From NCBI RefSeq assembly GCF_000019785.1, contig NC_010524.1:434001-498000 (forward strand): a stretch of DNA of 64,000 nt, given 5' to 3'. Position numbers and translations under genes: made by a program. Positions 25,189 to 32,920 of the stretch are shown piece after piece (position 1 is the stretch's first letter; each line of letters starts with the position of its first letter). The DNA comes from Leptothrix cholodnii SP-6. GTDB taxonomy: Bacteria; Pseudomonadota; Gammaproteobacteria; Burkholderiales; Burkholderiaceae_C. A model generated the notes under the pieces. That model was not told the DNA's origin. It did no database searches and was given only the letters and a program-made list of their open reading frames with translations.

Positions 25189-27096
25189 ATGCGCCGTTCG
25201 ATCGCCACCGTTTCGCTCTCCGGCATGTTGAAGGAGAAGCTGCAGGCCGCGGCCGCGGCGCATTTCGACGGGGTCGAGATCTTCGAGAACGACCTGCTGC
25301 AGTTTTCGGGCACGCCACGTGACGTGCGCCGGATCTGCGAGGACCTGGGTCTGGCGATCGACATGTTCCAGCCCTTCCGCGATTTCGATGCGCCCACCCC
25401 GGCGCAACTGGCGCGCAGCCTCGAGCGCGCCGAGCGCAAGTTCGACGTCATGGCCGAGCTGGGCACGCCGCTGATCCTGGTCTGCTCGAACGTGCAGCCC
25501 GATGCGATCGGCGATGTCGATCAGCTCGCCGAGCAGTTCCATCAGCTCGCCGAGCGCGCCGCCAAACGCGGCATGCGCATCGCCTACGAGGCGCTGGCCT
25601 GGGGCAGCCAGGTCAAGCTGTTCTCGCAGGCCTGGGCGGTGGTCGAGCGCGTGAACCACCCGAACCTGGGCCTGGCGCTCGACAGCTTCCACACCCTGTC
25701 GCTGCGCGACGACCCGGCGCCGATCGCGAAGTTGCCGGGCGACAAGATCTTCTACATGCAGCTCGCCGACGCGCCCTGGCTCGCCTGGGGCCCGAGCGAC
25801 GTGCTGACCTACAGCCGCCATTACCGCTGCTTCCCGGGCCAGGGCGAGCTCGACGTCACCGGCTTCGTGCGCGCCGCGCTCGACGCCGGCTACACCGGGC
25901 CGATCTCGCTGGAGATCTTCAACGACGAGTTCCGCTCGGCGCCGGCCCGCGCCAACGCGGTCGACGCGATGCGCTCGCTGCTGTGGCTGGAAGAACAAGT
26001 GCGCCACACGCCGCCCGCACCGCAGGCCAGGCCCGTCACGGTGCCGCTGTTCGACCCGCCGCCCGCGCCGGTGCTGACCGGCTGGTCGTTCATCGAGTTC
26101 GCGGTCGATCCGGCCACCGCCACGCGGCTGGCCGGGCAGCTCACGAGCCTGGGATTTGCGCGCATCGGCCGGCACCGATCGAAGGACGTCGACCTGTACG
26201 GCCAGGGCGACGTGCGCATCGTGCTCAACCTCGAACAGGATTCGTTCGCCCGCAGCCACTTCGACGTGCACGGCACCTCGGTCTGCGCGCTGGCACTGGC
26301 CACCGTCGACGCCCAGGCCGCATTGGTGCGGGCCGAGGCGCTGGCCTGCCCGCGTGTCACCGGCCGCATCGGCAGCGACGAGCTGAGCATCCCGGCGGTG
26401 CGCTCGCCCGACGGCAGCCTGCTGTATTTCTGCGATGCCAAGCAAGGCGGCCACTCGTTCGAGGCCGACTTCATCATCGACGCCGAAGCCCTGCGCAACA
26501 CGCCGGCCGGCGTCGGTGCCCGCGTCGATCACCTGACCCAAGCGCTGCCGGGCGGCCAGGTCGAGCCGTGGGTGCTGTTCTACCGCGCGGTGCTGGGCCT
26601 GGCGCCGCAGCGCAACACGGTGCTGCACGACCCCTACGGCATCATGCGCAGCCGCGAGATCGAGTCGGCCGACGGTGCGGTGCGCTGCTCGCTGATGGTC
26701 TCGGAGCGCGACAACACGGCGGTGTCGCGCTCGGTGTCACGCTTCGGCGGTGCCGGCGTGCAGCAGATCGCGATCGGCGTGGGCGACGCGATCGCCACCG
26801 TCACCGCGCTGCGCCAGCGCGGCGCGCCGCTGCTGCCGGTGCCACACAACTACTACGACGACCTGGCCGCCAAGTACGAGCTCGATCCGGCCTTCCTGGC
26901 CGCGCTGCGTGCCGCCGGCGTGATGTACGAGCGCGACGCCAAGGGCGAGTTCCTGCACGCCTACACCGCGCCGTTCGAGGACCGCTTCGAGTTCGAGTTC
27001 GTCGAGCGCCGCGGCGCCTACGACCTCTACGGCTCGACCAACGCGCCGGTGCGCCTGGCCGCGCTGGCCGAGTGGCGCGCGTCGCACGGCCGCTGA
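25189..27096 (+). CDS. quiC: 3-dehydroshikimate dehydratase QuiC-type, fused to an HPPD-like domain
   Basis: This 635-residue two-domain protein converts 3-dehydroshikimate to protocatechuate. The N-terminal TIM barrel (1 to about 285) has metal ligands in family order: E134 (AYEALAWG), D165 (ALDSFHTL), Q191 (YMQLADAPW) and E242 (ISLEIFNDE). The C-terminal half (about 295-630) is related to 4-hydroxyphenylpyruvate dioxygenase. It keeps H448 (VDHLTQ) and E603 (FEFVERR), but the expected second histidine is Q526 (GVQQIAIG), so dioxygenase chemistry is doubtful. This fusion is known as QuiC1 in pseudomonads. aroQ precedes it and an aroE-like gene follows. Confidence 0.92.
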   Translation: MRRSIATVSLSGMLKEKLQAAAAAHFDGVEIFENDLLQFSGTPRDVRRICEDLGLAIDMFQPFRDFDAPTPAQLARSLERAERKFDVMAELGTPLILVCSNVQPDAIGDVDQLAEQFHQLAERAAKRGMRIAYEALAWGSQVKLFSQAWAVVERVNHPNLGLALDSFHTLSLRDDPAPIAKLPGDKIFYMQLADAPWLAWGPSDVLTYSRHYRCFPGQGELDVTGFVRAALDAGYTGPISLEIFNDEFRSAPARANAVDAMRSLLWLEEQVRHTPPAPQARPVTVPLFDPPPAPVLTGWSFIEFAVDPATATRLAGQLTSLGFARIGRHRSKDVDLYGQGDVRIVLNLEQDSFARSHFDVHGTSVCALALATVDAQAALVRAEALACPRVTGRIGSDELSIPAVRSPDGSLLYFCDAKQGGHSFEADFIIDAEALRNTPAGVGARVDHLTQALPGGQVEPWVLFYRAVLGLAPQRNTVLHDPYGIMRSREIESADGAVRCSLMVSERDNTAVSRSVSRFGGAGVQQIAIGVGDAIATVTALRQRGAPLLPVPHNYYDDLAAKYELDPAFLAALRAAGVMYERDAKGEFLHAYTAPFEDRFEFEFVERRGAYDLYGSTNAPVRLAALAEWRASHGR

Positions 27097-27151
27097 CCGA
27101 CCCCTTTCATCTTCTGCATGGCGCCGCTGCGCCGTGCCCCTGGAGTCCCCC

Positions 27152-27988
27152 ATGAACATCCGTGGCACCACCGGCCTGATCGCCCACATCGGCTACCCGA
27201 CCCACGCCTTCAAGGCGCCGATGATCTACAACCCGTATTTCGAGCAGGCCGGCATCGACGCCGTCGTCATGCCGATGGGCTGCAAGCCCGAGGACTACCC
27301 GGCCTTCCTGCGCCTGGTGTTCAGGCTCAGCAACATCCGCGGCGCGCTGATCACGATGCCGCACAAGGTCACCACCGTGGGCCTGCTCGACGAGGTCTCG
27401 CCCACCGCGCAGATCGCCGGCGCCTGCAACGCGGTGCGCCTCGGGCCGGACGGCCAGCTGCAGGGCGACATGTTCGACGGCGAGGGTTTCGTGCGCGGCC
27501 TCCAGCGCAAGGGGCTCGACCTGCACGGCAAGCGCGTGCTGGTGGTCGGCGCCGGCGGCGTCGGCTCGGCGATCGCGGCCTCGCTGGCGGCTGCCGGCAT
27601 CGGTGCGATCGGGCTGTTCGACGCCCGTGCCGAATCGGCCGAGGCGCTGGGCCAGCGCCTGAGCCAGCATTACAAGACTCTGGACGTGCGCACCGGCAGC
27701 AACGATCCGGCCGGCTACGACGTGGTGGTCAACGCCACGCCGATGGGCATGAACGACGGCGACGAGCTGCCGATGGACGTGTCGCGCATCGCGCCCGGCA
27801 GCTTCGTCGGCGAGGTGGTGATGAAGACCGAGATGACGGCTTTCCTGCGCGCCGCCCAGGCGCGTGGCTGCGCGGTGCAGATCGGCTCGGACATGCTGTT
27901 CGAGCAGATCCCGGCCTACCTCGAATACTTCGGCCTGCCGACCACCACGCCCGAGGTGCTGCGCTCGGTGGCGCGCCTCAGCTACTGA
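27152..27988 (+). CDS. AroE-like shikimate/quinate dehydrogenase family protein (catabolic variant)
   Basis: This 278-residue protein has the shikimate dehydrogenase fold. The catalytic pair is K72 (MPHKVTT) and D109 (MFDGEGF), and the dinucleotide motif is GAGGVGSAI. The N-terminal motif that normally holds two substrate-binding serines (HSxSP) reads HAFKAP, so those serines are F20 and A22. It is therefore not ordinary biosynthetic AroE. Given its place at the end of a dehydroquinase-dehydratase operon, it probably oxidises quinate or shikimate. ATG 27152 follows TGGAGTCCCCC. A GTG at 27134 is less likely. Confidence 0.88.
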   Translation: MNIRGTTGLIAHIGYPTHAFKAPMIYNPYFEQAGIDAVVMPMGCKPEDYPAFLRLVFRLSNIRGALITMPHKVTTVGLLDEVSPTAQIAGACNAVRLGPDGQLQGDMFDGEGFVRGLQRKGLDLHGKRVLVVGAGGVGSAIAASLAAAGIGAIGLFDARAESAEALGQRLSQHYKTLDVRTGSNDPAGYDVVVNATPMGMNDGDELPMDVSRIAPGSFVGEVVMKTEMTAFLRAAQARGCAVQIGSDMLFEQIPAYLEYFGLPTTTPEVLRSVARLSY

Positions 27989-28036
27989 CCCTCGGGGGAT
28001 CGACCGCTGTACCCGGCGGGCGAGGGGCTCGCGACC

Positions 28037-28477
28037 TCAGGCGCGTTCGCCGGTGATGTAGTGCTCGAGCTGCTCGATGATGAAGCGCTGCTCCGAGATG
28101 ATGTCCTTGACCAGGTCGCCGATCGAGATCAGGCCGAGCAGCTTGCCGTCGGCCATCACGGGCAGGTGGCGCAGGCGGTTTTCGGTCATCAGCGCCATGC
28201 ATTCGGAGCTGGTCTGGTCGGGCCGCACGAACATCACGTCGGCGGTCATGATGTCGCGCACCGGCGTCTCTCTCGACGATCGCGACATCAGCGCCACCTT
28301 GCGCGCGTAGTCGCGCTCGGTGACGATGCCGACCAGCTGCTCGCCTTCGGTCACCAGCAGGGCGCCGATGCCTTTTTCTGCCATCAGCTTGACGGCATCG
28401 AACACGGTGGTCGACGGCGTGGTGGTGTGCACCACGGCCTGGGGTTTGCTCTTGAGGATGTCGGCTACGCTGGTCAT
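28037..28477 (-). CDS. CBS-domain pair protein
   Basis: This 146-residue cytosolic protein is little more than two tandem CBS domains: about 8-65 with LMAEKGIGALLVTEGEQLVGIVTERDYARK, and 75-135 with CMALMTENRLRHLPVMADGKLLGLISIGDLV. Such stand-alone Bateman modules bind adenine nucleotides and act as energy sensors, but partners are seldom known. ATG 28477 is preferred over an upstream start at 28513 because MTSVADIL is the usual beginning. It is unrelated to its neighbours. Confidence 0.88.
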   Translation of the reverse strand: MTSVADILKSKPQAVVHTTTPSTTVFDAVKLMAEKGIGALLVTEGEQLVGIVTERDYARKVALMSRSSRETPVRDIMTADVMFVRPDQTSSECMALMTENRLRHLPVMADGKLLGLISIGDLVKDIISEQRFIIEQLEHYITGERA

Positions 28478-28585
28478 GATGGGCTCGTCGGACAGTTGGA
28501 ATGGAAAGATCATAGAACCGCACGCCCCGGCGTCACAGCGTCGTGATCGGCGCTGACGTGCGGCTGCATCGGTGGCGGTCTGCTG

Positions 28586-29482
28586 TCAGCGTCGCAGGTT
28601 AGGCGGCAGGGGGATGCGTTCGGTTTCGCCGGGCACCTGGCCGAGGGCGTCGTGCTCCCAGGCCTCGGCGGCGGCGGCGATGCGCTCACGGCGCGTCGAC
28701 ACGAAGTTCCACGCCATGTGGCGGTGTCCGAGCGGCGCGCCGCCGACCAGCGCCACCCGCGCCGCTTCGGCCCCGGCACGCAAGGTGGCGACCCGGTCGT
28801 CGGGCAGCACGACCAGCGTGTGCGGCTCGAACGACTCGACCGTGCCGTCGCCCATCACCAGCTCGAACGGCGCGTCGACGCCGTAGAGCGCGCGTTCGAT
28901 GCCGGCCGTCGGCGCCGGCAGGGCGCACTCGGCGCGGGCATCGAGGGCGTGATCGAGGAACAGCGTGGGCGAGCGGGTCGACACCGGCGAGCTCAGGCCG
29001 TGCGCGCTGCCGACCAGCACCCGCACGCGGGCGTCGCAGCGTTCGAGCGACGGGATGCGTGCGGCGGGCGTGTGCTCGAACTGCGGCTCGGTTTCTTCAT
29101 CCGCCTCGGGCAGCGCCACCCACAGCTGCAGGCCGTGCTGGGTGTAGCCGCGCCCGCGCAGATCGTCGGGGCGGCGCTCGGAGTGCACGATGCCGCGCCC
29201 GGCGGTCATCCAGTTGATCGCGCCGGGCTCGATGCGCTGCGACACGCCGAGCGAATCCCGGTGCTGCAGCACGCCCTCGAACAGATACGTCACCGTCGCC
29301 AGGCCGATGTGCGGGTGCGGGCGCACGTCGTGGTTGTCGTCCGGCCCGACGTGCAGCGGGCCGAAGTGGTCGAGGAACAGGAACGGCCCGACCGCTTGGC
29401 GCTGCGCCGCCGGCAGCGCGCGCCGCACGACGAAACCGCCGCCGATGTCCTTGGTGTGCGGGTGCAGGCGTTCGAGCGGCAT
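28586..29482 (-). CDS. Pirin family protein
   Basis: This 298-residue bicupin of the pirin family has metal-binding residues in the N-terminal cupin: HPHIGLATVTYLFEG and the later GIVHSERR. The QLWVALPE segment and C-terminal cupin (LVVLPDD, LVGGAPLGHRHMAWNFV) are intact. Bacterial pirins include quercetinase-like enzymes and regulators of pyruvate metabolism. Which applies here cannot be told. The gene is 24 bp downstream of the nucleosidase gene on the same strand. Confidence 0.9.
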   Translation of the reverse strand: MPLERLHPHTKDIGGGFVVRRALPAAQRQAVGPFLFLDHFGPLHVGPDDNHDVRPHPHIGLATVTYLFEGVLQHRDSLGVSQRIEPGAINWMTAGRGIVHSERRPDDLRGRGYTQHGLQLWVALPEADEETEPQFEHTPAARIPSLERCDARVRVLVGSAHGLSSPVSTRSPTLFLDHALDARAECALPAPTAGIERALYGVDAPFELVMGDGTVESFEPHTLVVLPDDRVATLRAGAEAARVALVGGAPLGHRHMAWNFVSTRRERIAAAAEAWEHDALGQVPGETERIPLPPNLRR

Positions 29483-29506
29483 GGCGGGCTCCGGGCGATT
29501 CAGGTG

Positions 29507-30283
29507 TCAGGCAACGGGCGAGGGCTGGCGCGACCGGCTTTCGTCCGCCAGCCACTGGCCGATGATGGCCGCGCTGGCCTGCGCCGCCACCACGTCGATG
29601 AAACGCAGGAAGTCGACGTGGGCCGAATCGTCGGCGCGGTCGGAGATGGTGCGCAGCACCGCGCACGGCAGGCCGAGGTCATGGCAGACCTGCGCCAGTG
29701 CGGCGCCTTCCATCTCGACCGCCAGCGCCTCGGGCAGCGCGCCCTGCAGCGCCAGGCTCTGCGCTGCGGTGGCGACGAACAGGTCGCCGCTGATGACCAG
29801 GCCGCGGTGCAGCACCGGCGCGGTCACGCCCAGCGCCTGGGCATCCGGCCCGTGGTGATCGGGGCGCGCCAGCACCGCCTGCACGGCGTCGGCCAGCGGC
29901 GTGTTGAGGGCGGCGTCGGTGTCGAAATGCGAGCGGCCGGTCAGCGGCACCTCGTAGCGCGGAAACAGCGGCGAGGCGTCCATGTCGTGCTGCAGCAGGG
30001 TCTCGGCCAGCACCACGTCACCGACCCGCACCTGTGCGCCCAGGCCGCCGGCCACGCCGGTGAAGATCAGCCGGCGCGCGCCGAAGCGTTCGGCCAGCAG
30101 CACCGCGGTGGTGGCCGCCGCCACCTTGCCGATGCCGCACAGCACCAGCACCACCGGCTGGCCGTGCAGCGTGGCGCAGTGGAAATCGCGCCCGGCCACG
30201 CGCTGCAGGCGGGTGTCCTCGCACAGCGCCAGCAGCGCGGCCATCTCCTGCGCCATCGCGCTGACGATCGCGGTCGGTCGCAT
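29507..30283 (-). CDS. 5'-methylthioadenosine/S-adenosylhomocysteine nucleosidase-type phosphorylase superfamily protein
   Basis: This 258-residue member of the PNP/UDP superfamily has the Pfs-type start SAMAQEMAALLAL, the GIGKVAAATTAVLL and FTGVAGGLGAQVRVGDVV stretches, and AVEMEGAALAQVCHDLGLP with the substrate-binding Met-Glu. An Asp in ISDRADD fits the catalytic aspartate of methylthioadenosine/adenosylhomocysteine nucleosidase. It would recycle the adenine-containing by-products of methylation and polyamine synthesis. It starts four bases after the stop of the 245-residue hypothetical gene, so the two are probably co-transcribed. Confidence 0.9.
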   Translation of the reverse strand: MRPTAIVSAMAQEMAALLALCEDTRLQRVAGRDFHCATLHGQPVVLVLCGIGKVAAATTAVLLAERFGARRLIFTGVAGGLGAQVRVGDVVLAETLLQHDMDASPLFPRYEVPLTGRSHFDTDAALNTPLADAVQAVLARPDHHGPDAQALGVTAPVLHRGLVISGDLFVATAAQSLALQGALPEALAVEMEGAALAQVCHDLGLPCAVLRTISDRADDSAHVDFLRFIDVVAAQASAAIIGQWLADESRSRQPSPVA

Positions 30284-30286
30284 CGT

Positions 30287-31024
30287 TCAACCGCCCAGGC
30301 CGAGGGCGCGTTGCACCATGCGCGCCATCGATTCGCCGCGCACCTGCTTGACCTCGGTGATGAACTCGCGCGCCACCGCCTCGAGCTCGGCGATGTTCTG
30401 CGCTCGCTCGATGCGCAGCGTGTAGCGGTAGCCGCGGAACAGGCCGAGCGTCTCGCGCAGCAGCGCGTTCAGGCTGTCGTAGAGCTCGGTGTAGCCCAGG
30501 CCGGTGCTGCCCTCCGGCAGGCCGCCGGCATCGAGCGGGATGAAGGTGCTGATGTCCTCGGGCAGCCGTGACGGCAGCGTGCCCGCCGTCGTCTCCAGGA
30601 ACGACGAGTCCGTCGCATGCGCGATCGGCAGGGGCACCTGGCGGTGGCGGTCGGGCGATACCGGCTCGTCGAAGGTGGTCGGTAGCGGTGCCTTGGCGGC
30701 GGCGCTGAGCCCGAACGGCTTGGCCGCCCCGAGCGGCGCCGGGCGGGTGACGGGGGGCCAGGCGTCGAGCCCGGCCGGTTCGGTGGGCTCGAAGGCGGCC
30801 GGCCGCGACGGCAGGCCGGGGCCGGGCTGGAGCTCGATCAGGCCGGCTTCGATCAGGATTTCACCGTCCGTCAGCGACGCACCGTTGATCATGCCGATCC
30901 AGCTGTCGAGGCTCTTGGAGCTGTCGAGTATCAGCAGCAGGTTGCGCGCCGCGCGGGGCAGGTTGATGCTGCGCTCGCGCACCTCGCGACGCCCGCGATC
31001 GGTCTTGCGGAAATATTCAGCCAT
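30287..31024 (-). CDS. Conserved hypothetical protein with Pro-rich middle
   Basis: I do not recognise this 245-residue protein. The N-terminal 65 residues are compact and charged (DRGRREVRERSINLPRAAR, then LLLILDSSKSLDSWIGMING). The middle (about 70-150) is proline- and alanine-rich and probably disordered. The C-terminal 60 residues are helical (YDSLNALLRETLGLFRGYRY, then REFITEVKQVRGESMARMV). No signal peptide or membrane segment is seen. It lies four bases upstream of the nucleosidase gene, which suggests a shared transcript. Confidence 0.6.
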   Translation of the reverse strand: MAEYFRKTDRGRREVRERSINLPRAARNLLLILDSSKSLDSWIGMINGASLTDGEILIEAGLIELQPGPGLPSRPAAFEPTEPAGLDAWPPVTRPAPLGAAKPFGLSAAAKAPLPTTFDEPVSPDRHRQVPLPIAHATDSSFLETTAGTLPSRLPEDISTFIPLDAGGLPEGSTGLGYTELYDSLNALLRETLGLFRGYRYTLRIERAQNIAELEAVAREFITEVKQVRGESMARMVQRALGLGG

Positions 31025-31060
31025 GGGTCATTGTCGATGCAAGCCGCGCATCGGGCGCGC

Positions 31061-32746
31061 TCATGGCGCCACAGCCGGCTTGTCGCGCAGTTCGCGGCGC
31101 AGCACCTTGCCGACCGGCGTCTTGGGCAGGTCCGGGCGGAACTCGATCAGGCGCGGGCGCTTGTAGCCGGTCAGGTTCTGCTCGCAGTAGGCCCGCACGT
31201 CGGCTTCGGTGAGCGACGGATCCTTGCGCACGATCACCACCTTGACGGCCTCGCCGGTGCGGGCATCGGCCACGCCGACCGCGGCGCATTCGAGCACGCC
31301 AGGCATCTGCGTGAGCACGTCCTCGATCTCGTTGGGATAGACGTTGAAGCCCGACACCAGGATCATGTCCTTCTTGCGGTCGACGATGCGGAAGTAGCCG
31401 CGCTCGTCGACCATGCCGATGTCGCCGGTGCGGAACCAGCCGTCGGCGGTCATGACCTTGGCGGTCTCGTCCGGGCGCTGCCAGTAGCCGGCCATCACCT
31501 GCGGGCCCTTGACCGCGATCTCGCCGGCCAGGCCGGGGCCCACTTCGGCGCCGTTGTCGTCGAGCAGCCGCACGTCGGTGTTGGGGATCGGCAGGCCGAT
31601 GGTGCCCGAGTAGGCCGTGGTGTCGGTCGGGTTGGCCGCCACCACCGGCGAGGTCTCCGACAGGCCGTAGCCTTCGCAGATCGGGCAGCCGGTCTTCTCG
31701 AGCCAGAGCTTGGCGGTGGCCTGCTGCACCGCCATGCCGCCGCCGGCCGAGATCTTCAGGTGGCTCCAGTCGACGCTGCCGAAGTCGGGGTGGTTGGCCA
31801 TCGCGTGGAACAGCGTGTTGACGGCCGGGAAGGTGTGGAAGCGCCGCCCCGCCAGGGCCTTGAAGACGGCCGGCAGGTCGCGCGGATTGGGGATCAGGAT
31901 GTTGCACGCCCCGACCCGCAGGCCCAGCATCATGTTCACGTTGAAGGCGAAGATGTGATAGAGCGGCAGCGCGCAGACCTGCACGATCTGCTCGCCCGCG
32001 GGCACCTTGTGCAGCGCCGGCTGGTACCAGGCCTCGCTTTGCAGCAGGTTGGCCACCAGGTTGCGATGCAGCAGCACGGCGCCCTTGCTGACGCCGGTGG
32101 TGCCGCCGGTGTACTGCAGCACCGCGACGTCGTCCGGGCCGGTGCTGACCGGTTTCGGGGTCTTGCCCCGGCCTTCGGCCAGCGTGTCCTTGAAGCGCAC
32201 GGCGCCCGGCAGCTCGAAGGCCGGCACCAGCTTCTTGACCTTGCGCACCACGAAGTCGACGATCAGCCCCTTCGGGAAGCCCATCAGCTCGCCCATCGAC
32301 GCCAGCACCACGTGCTTGACCGGCACCGCCTTGCGCACCTGCTGCAGCGTGTGGGCGAAGTTCTCCAGGATCACCAGGATGCGCGCGCCGCAGTCCTTGA
32401 GCTGGTGCTCGAGCTCGCGCGGCGTGTAGAGCGGATTGACGTTGACCACCACGCCGCCGGCGCGCAGCACCCCGGCCACCGCCACCGGATACTGCGGCAC
32501 GTTGGGCATCATCAGCGCCACCCGGTCGCCCGGCTGCAGCCCTTGCGCCTGCAGCCAGACCGCAAAGGCGCGCGACAGCTCGTCGACCTGCCGGTAGCTG
32601 AAATCGCGGTCGAGGTAGCGGTAGGCCGGGCGGTCGGCGTTGCGCGAGAAGCTCTCGTCGATCAGCGCGACCAGCGAGCCGTATTGCGCCACGTTGACCT
32701 CGGCCGGCACGCCGGCCGGGTAGTGTTTGAGCCAGATCTTGTTCAT
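31061..32746 (-). CDS. fadD: Long-chain fatty acid-CoA ligase
   Basis: This 561-residue adenylate-forming enzyme activates fatty acids to acyl-CoA. The AMP-binding motif YTGGTTGVSKGA, the later GYGLSETSPVV, and the hinge GWFRTGDIG / DRKKDMILVSGFNVYPNEIE are all intact. The C-terminal catalytic lysine lies in KTPVGKVLRRELR. Length and wording match FadD of proteobacteria. The nearest genes are the hypothetical protein downstream and pntB upstream, with a terminator in between, so it has its own transcription unit. Confidence 0.94.
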   Translation of the reverse strand: MNKIWLKHYPAGVPAEVNVAQYGSLVALIDESFSRNADRPAYRYLDRDFSYRQVDELSRAFAVWLQAQGLQPGDRVALMMPNVPQYPVAVAGVLRAGGVVVNVNPLYTPRELEHQLKDCGARILVILENFAHTLQQVRKAVPVKHVVLASMGELMGFPKGLIVDFVVRKVKKLVPAFELPGAVRFKDTLAEGRGKTPKPVSTGPDDVAVLQYTGGTTGVSKGAVLLHRNLVANLLQSEAWYQPALHKVPAGEQIVQVCALPLYHIFAFNVNMMLGLRVGACNILIPNPRDLPAVFKALAGRRFHTFPAVNTLFHAMANHPDFGSVDWSHLKISAGGGMAVQQATAKLWLEKTGCPICEGYGLSETSPVVAANPTDTTAYSGTIGLPIPNTDVRLLDDNGAEVGPGLAGEIAVKGPQVMAGYWQRPDETAKVMTADGWFRTGDIGMVDERGYFRIVDRKKDMILVSGFNVYPNEIEDVLTQMPGVLECAAVGVADARTGEAVKVVIVRKDPSLTEADVRAYCEQNLTGYKRPRLIEFRPDLPKTPVGKVLRRELRDKPAVAP

Positions 32747-32843
32747 GGGTTGCCCGAGCGTTTGAGCCGGATTCTGACGTGGTTCTGACGCCTGCCGACC
32801 CGGGATTTCCGGGGGTGCAAAAACCCTGCGGACCGCACCGGCG

Positions 32844-32875
32844 CAAAAAAAGAGGCCGGCTGGGCCGACCTCTTT
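32844..32875 (-). terminator. Rho-independent terminator after pntB
   Basis: On the minus strand, AAAGAGGTCGGC pairs with GCCGGCCTCTTT (one wobble pair) around a CCA loop and is followed by a run of seven T. It lies 46 bases past the pntB stop and separates the pnt operon from fadD. Confidence 0.9.
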
Positions 32876-32920
32876 CCTGTGCGTGTCCGCACCACCCGGC
32901 GGGGTGGTGGCGCCGTCGTC

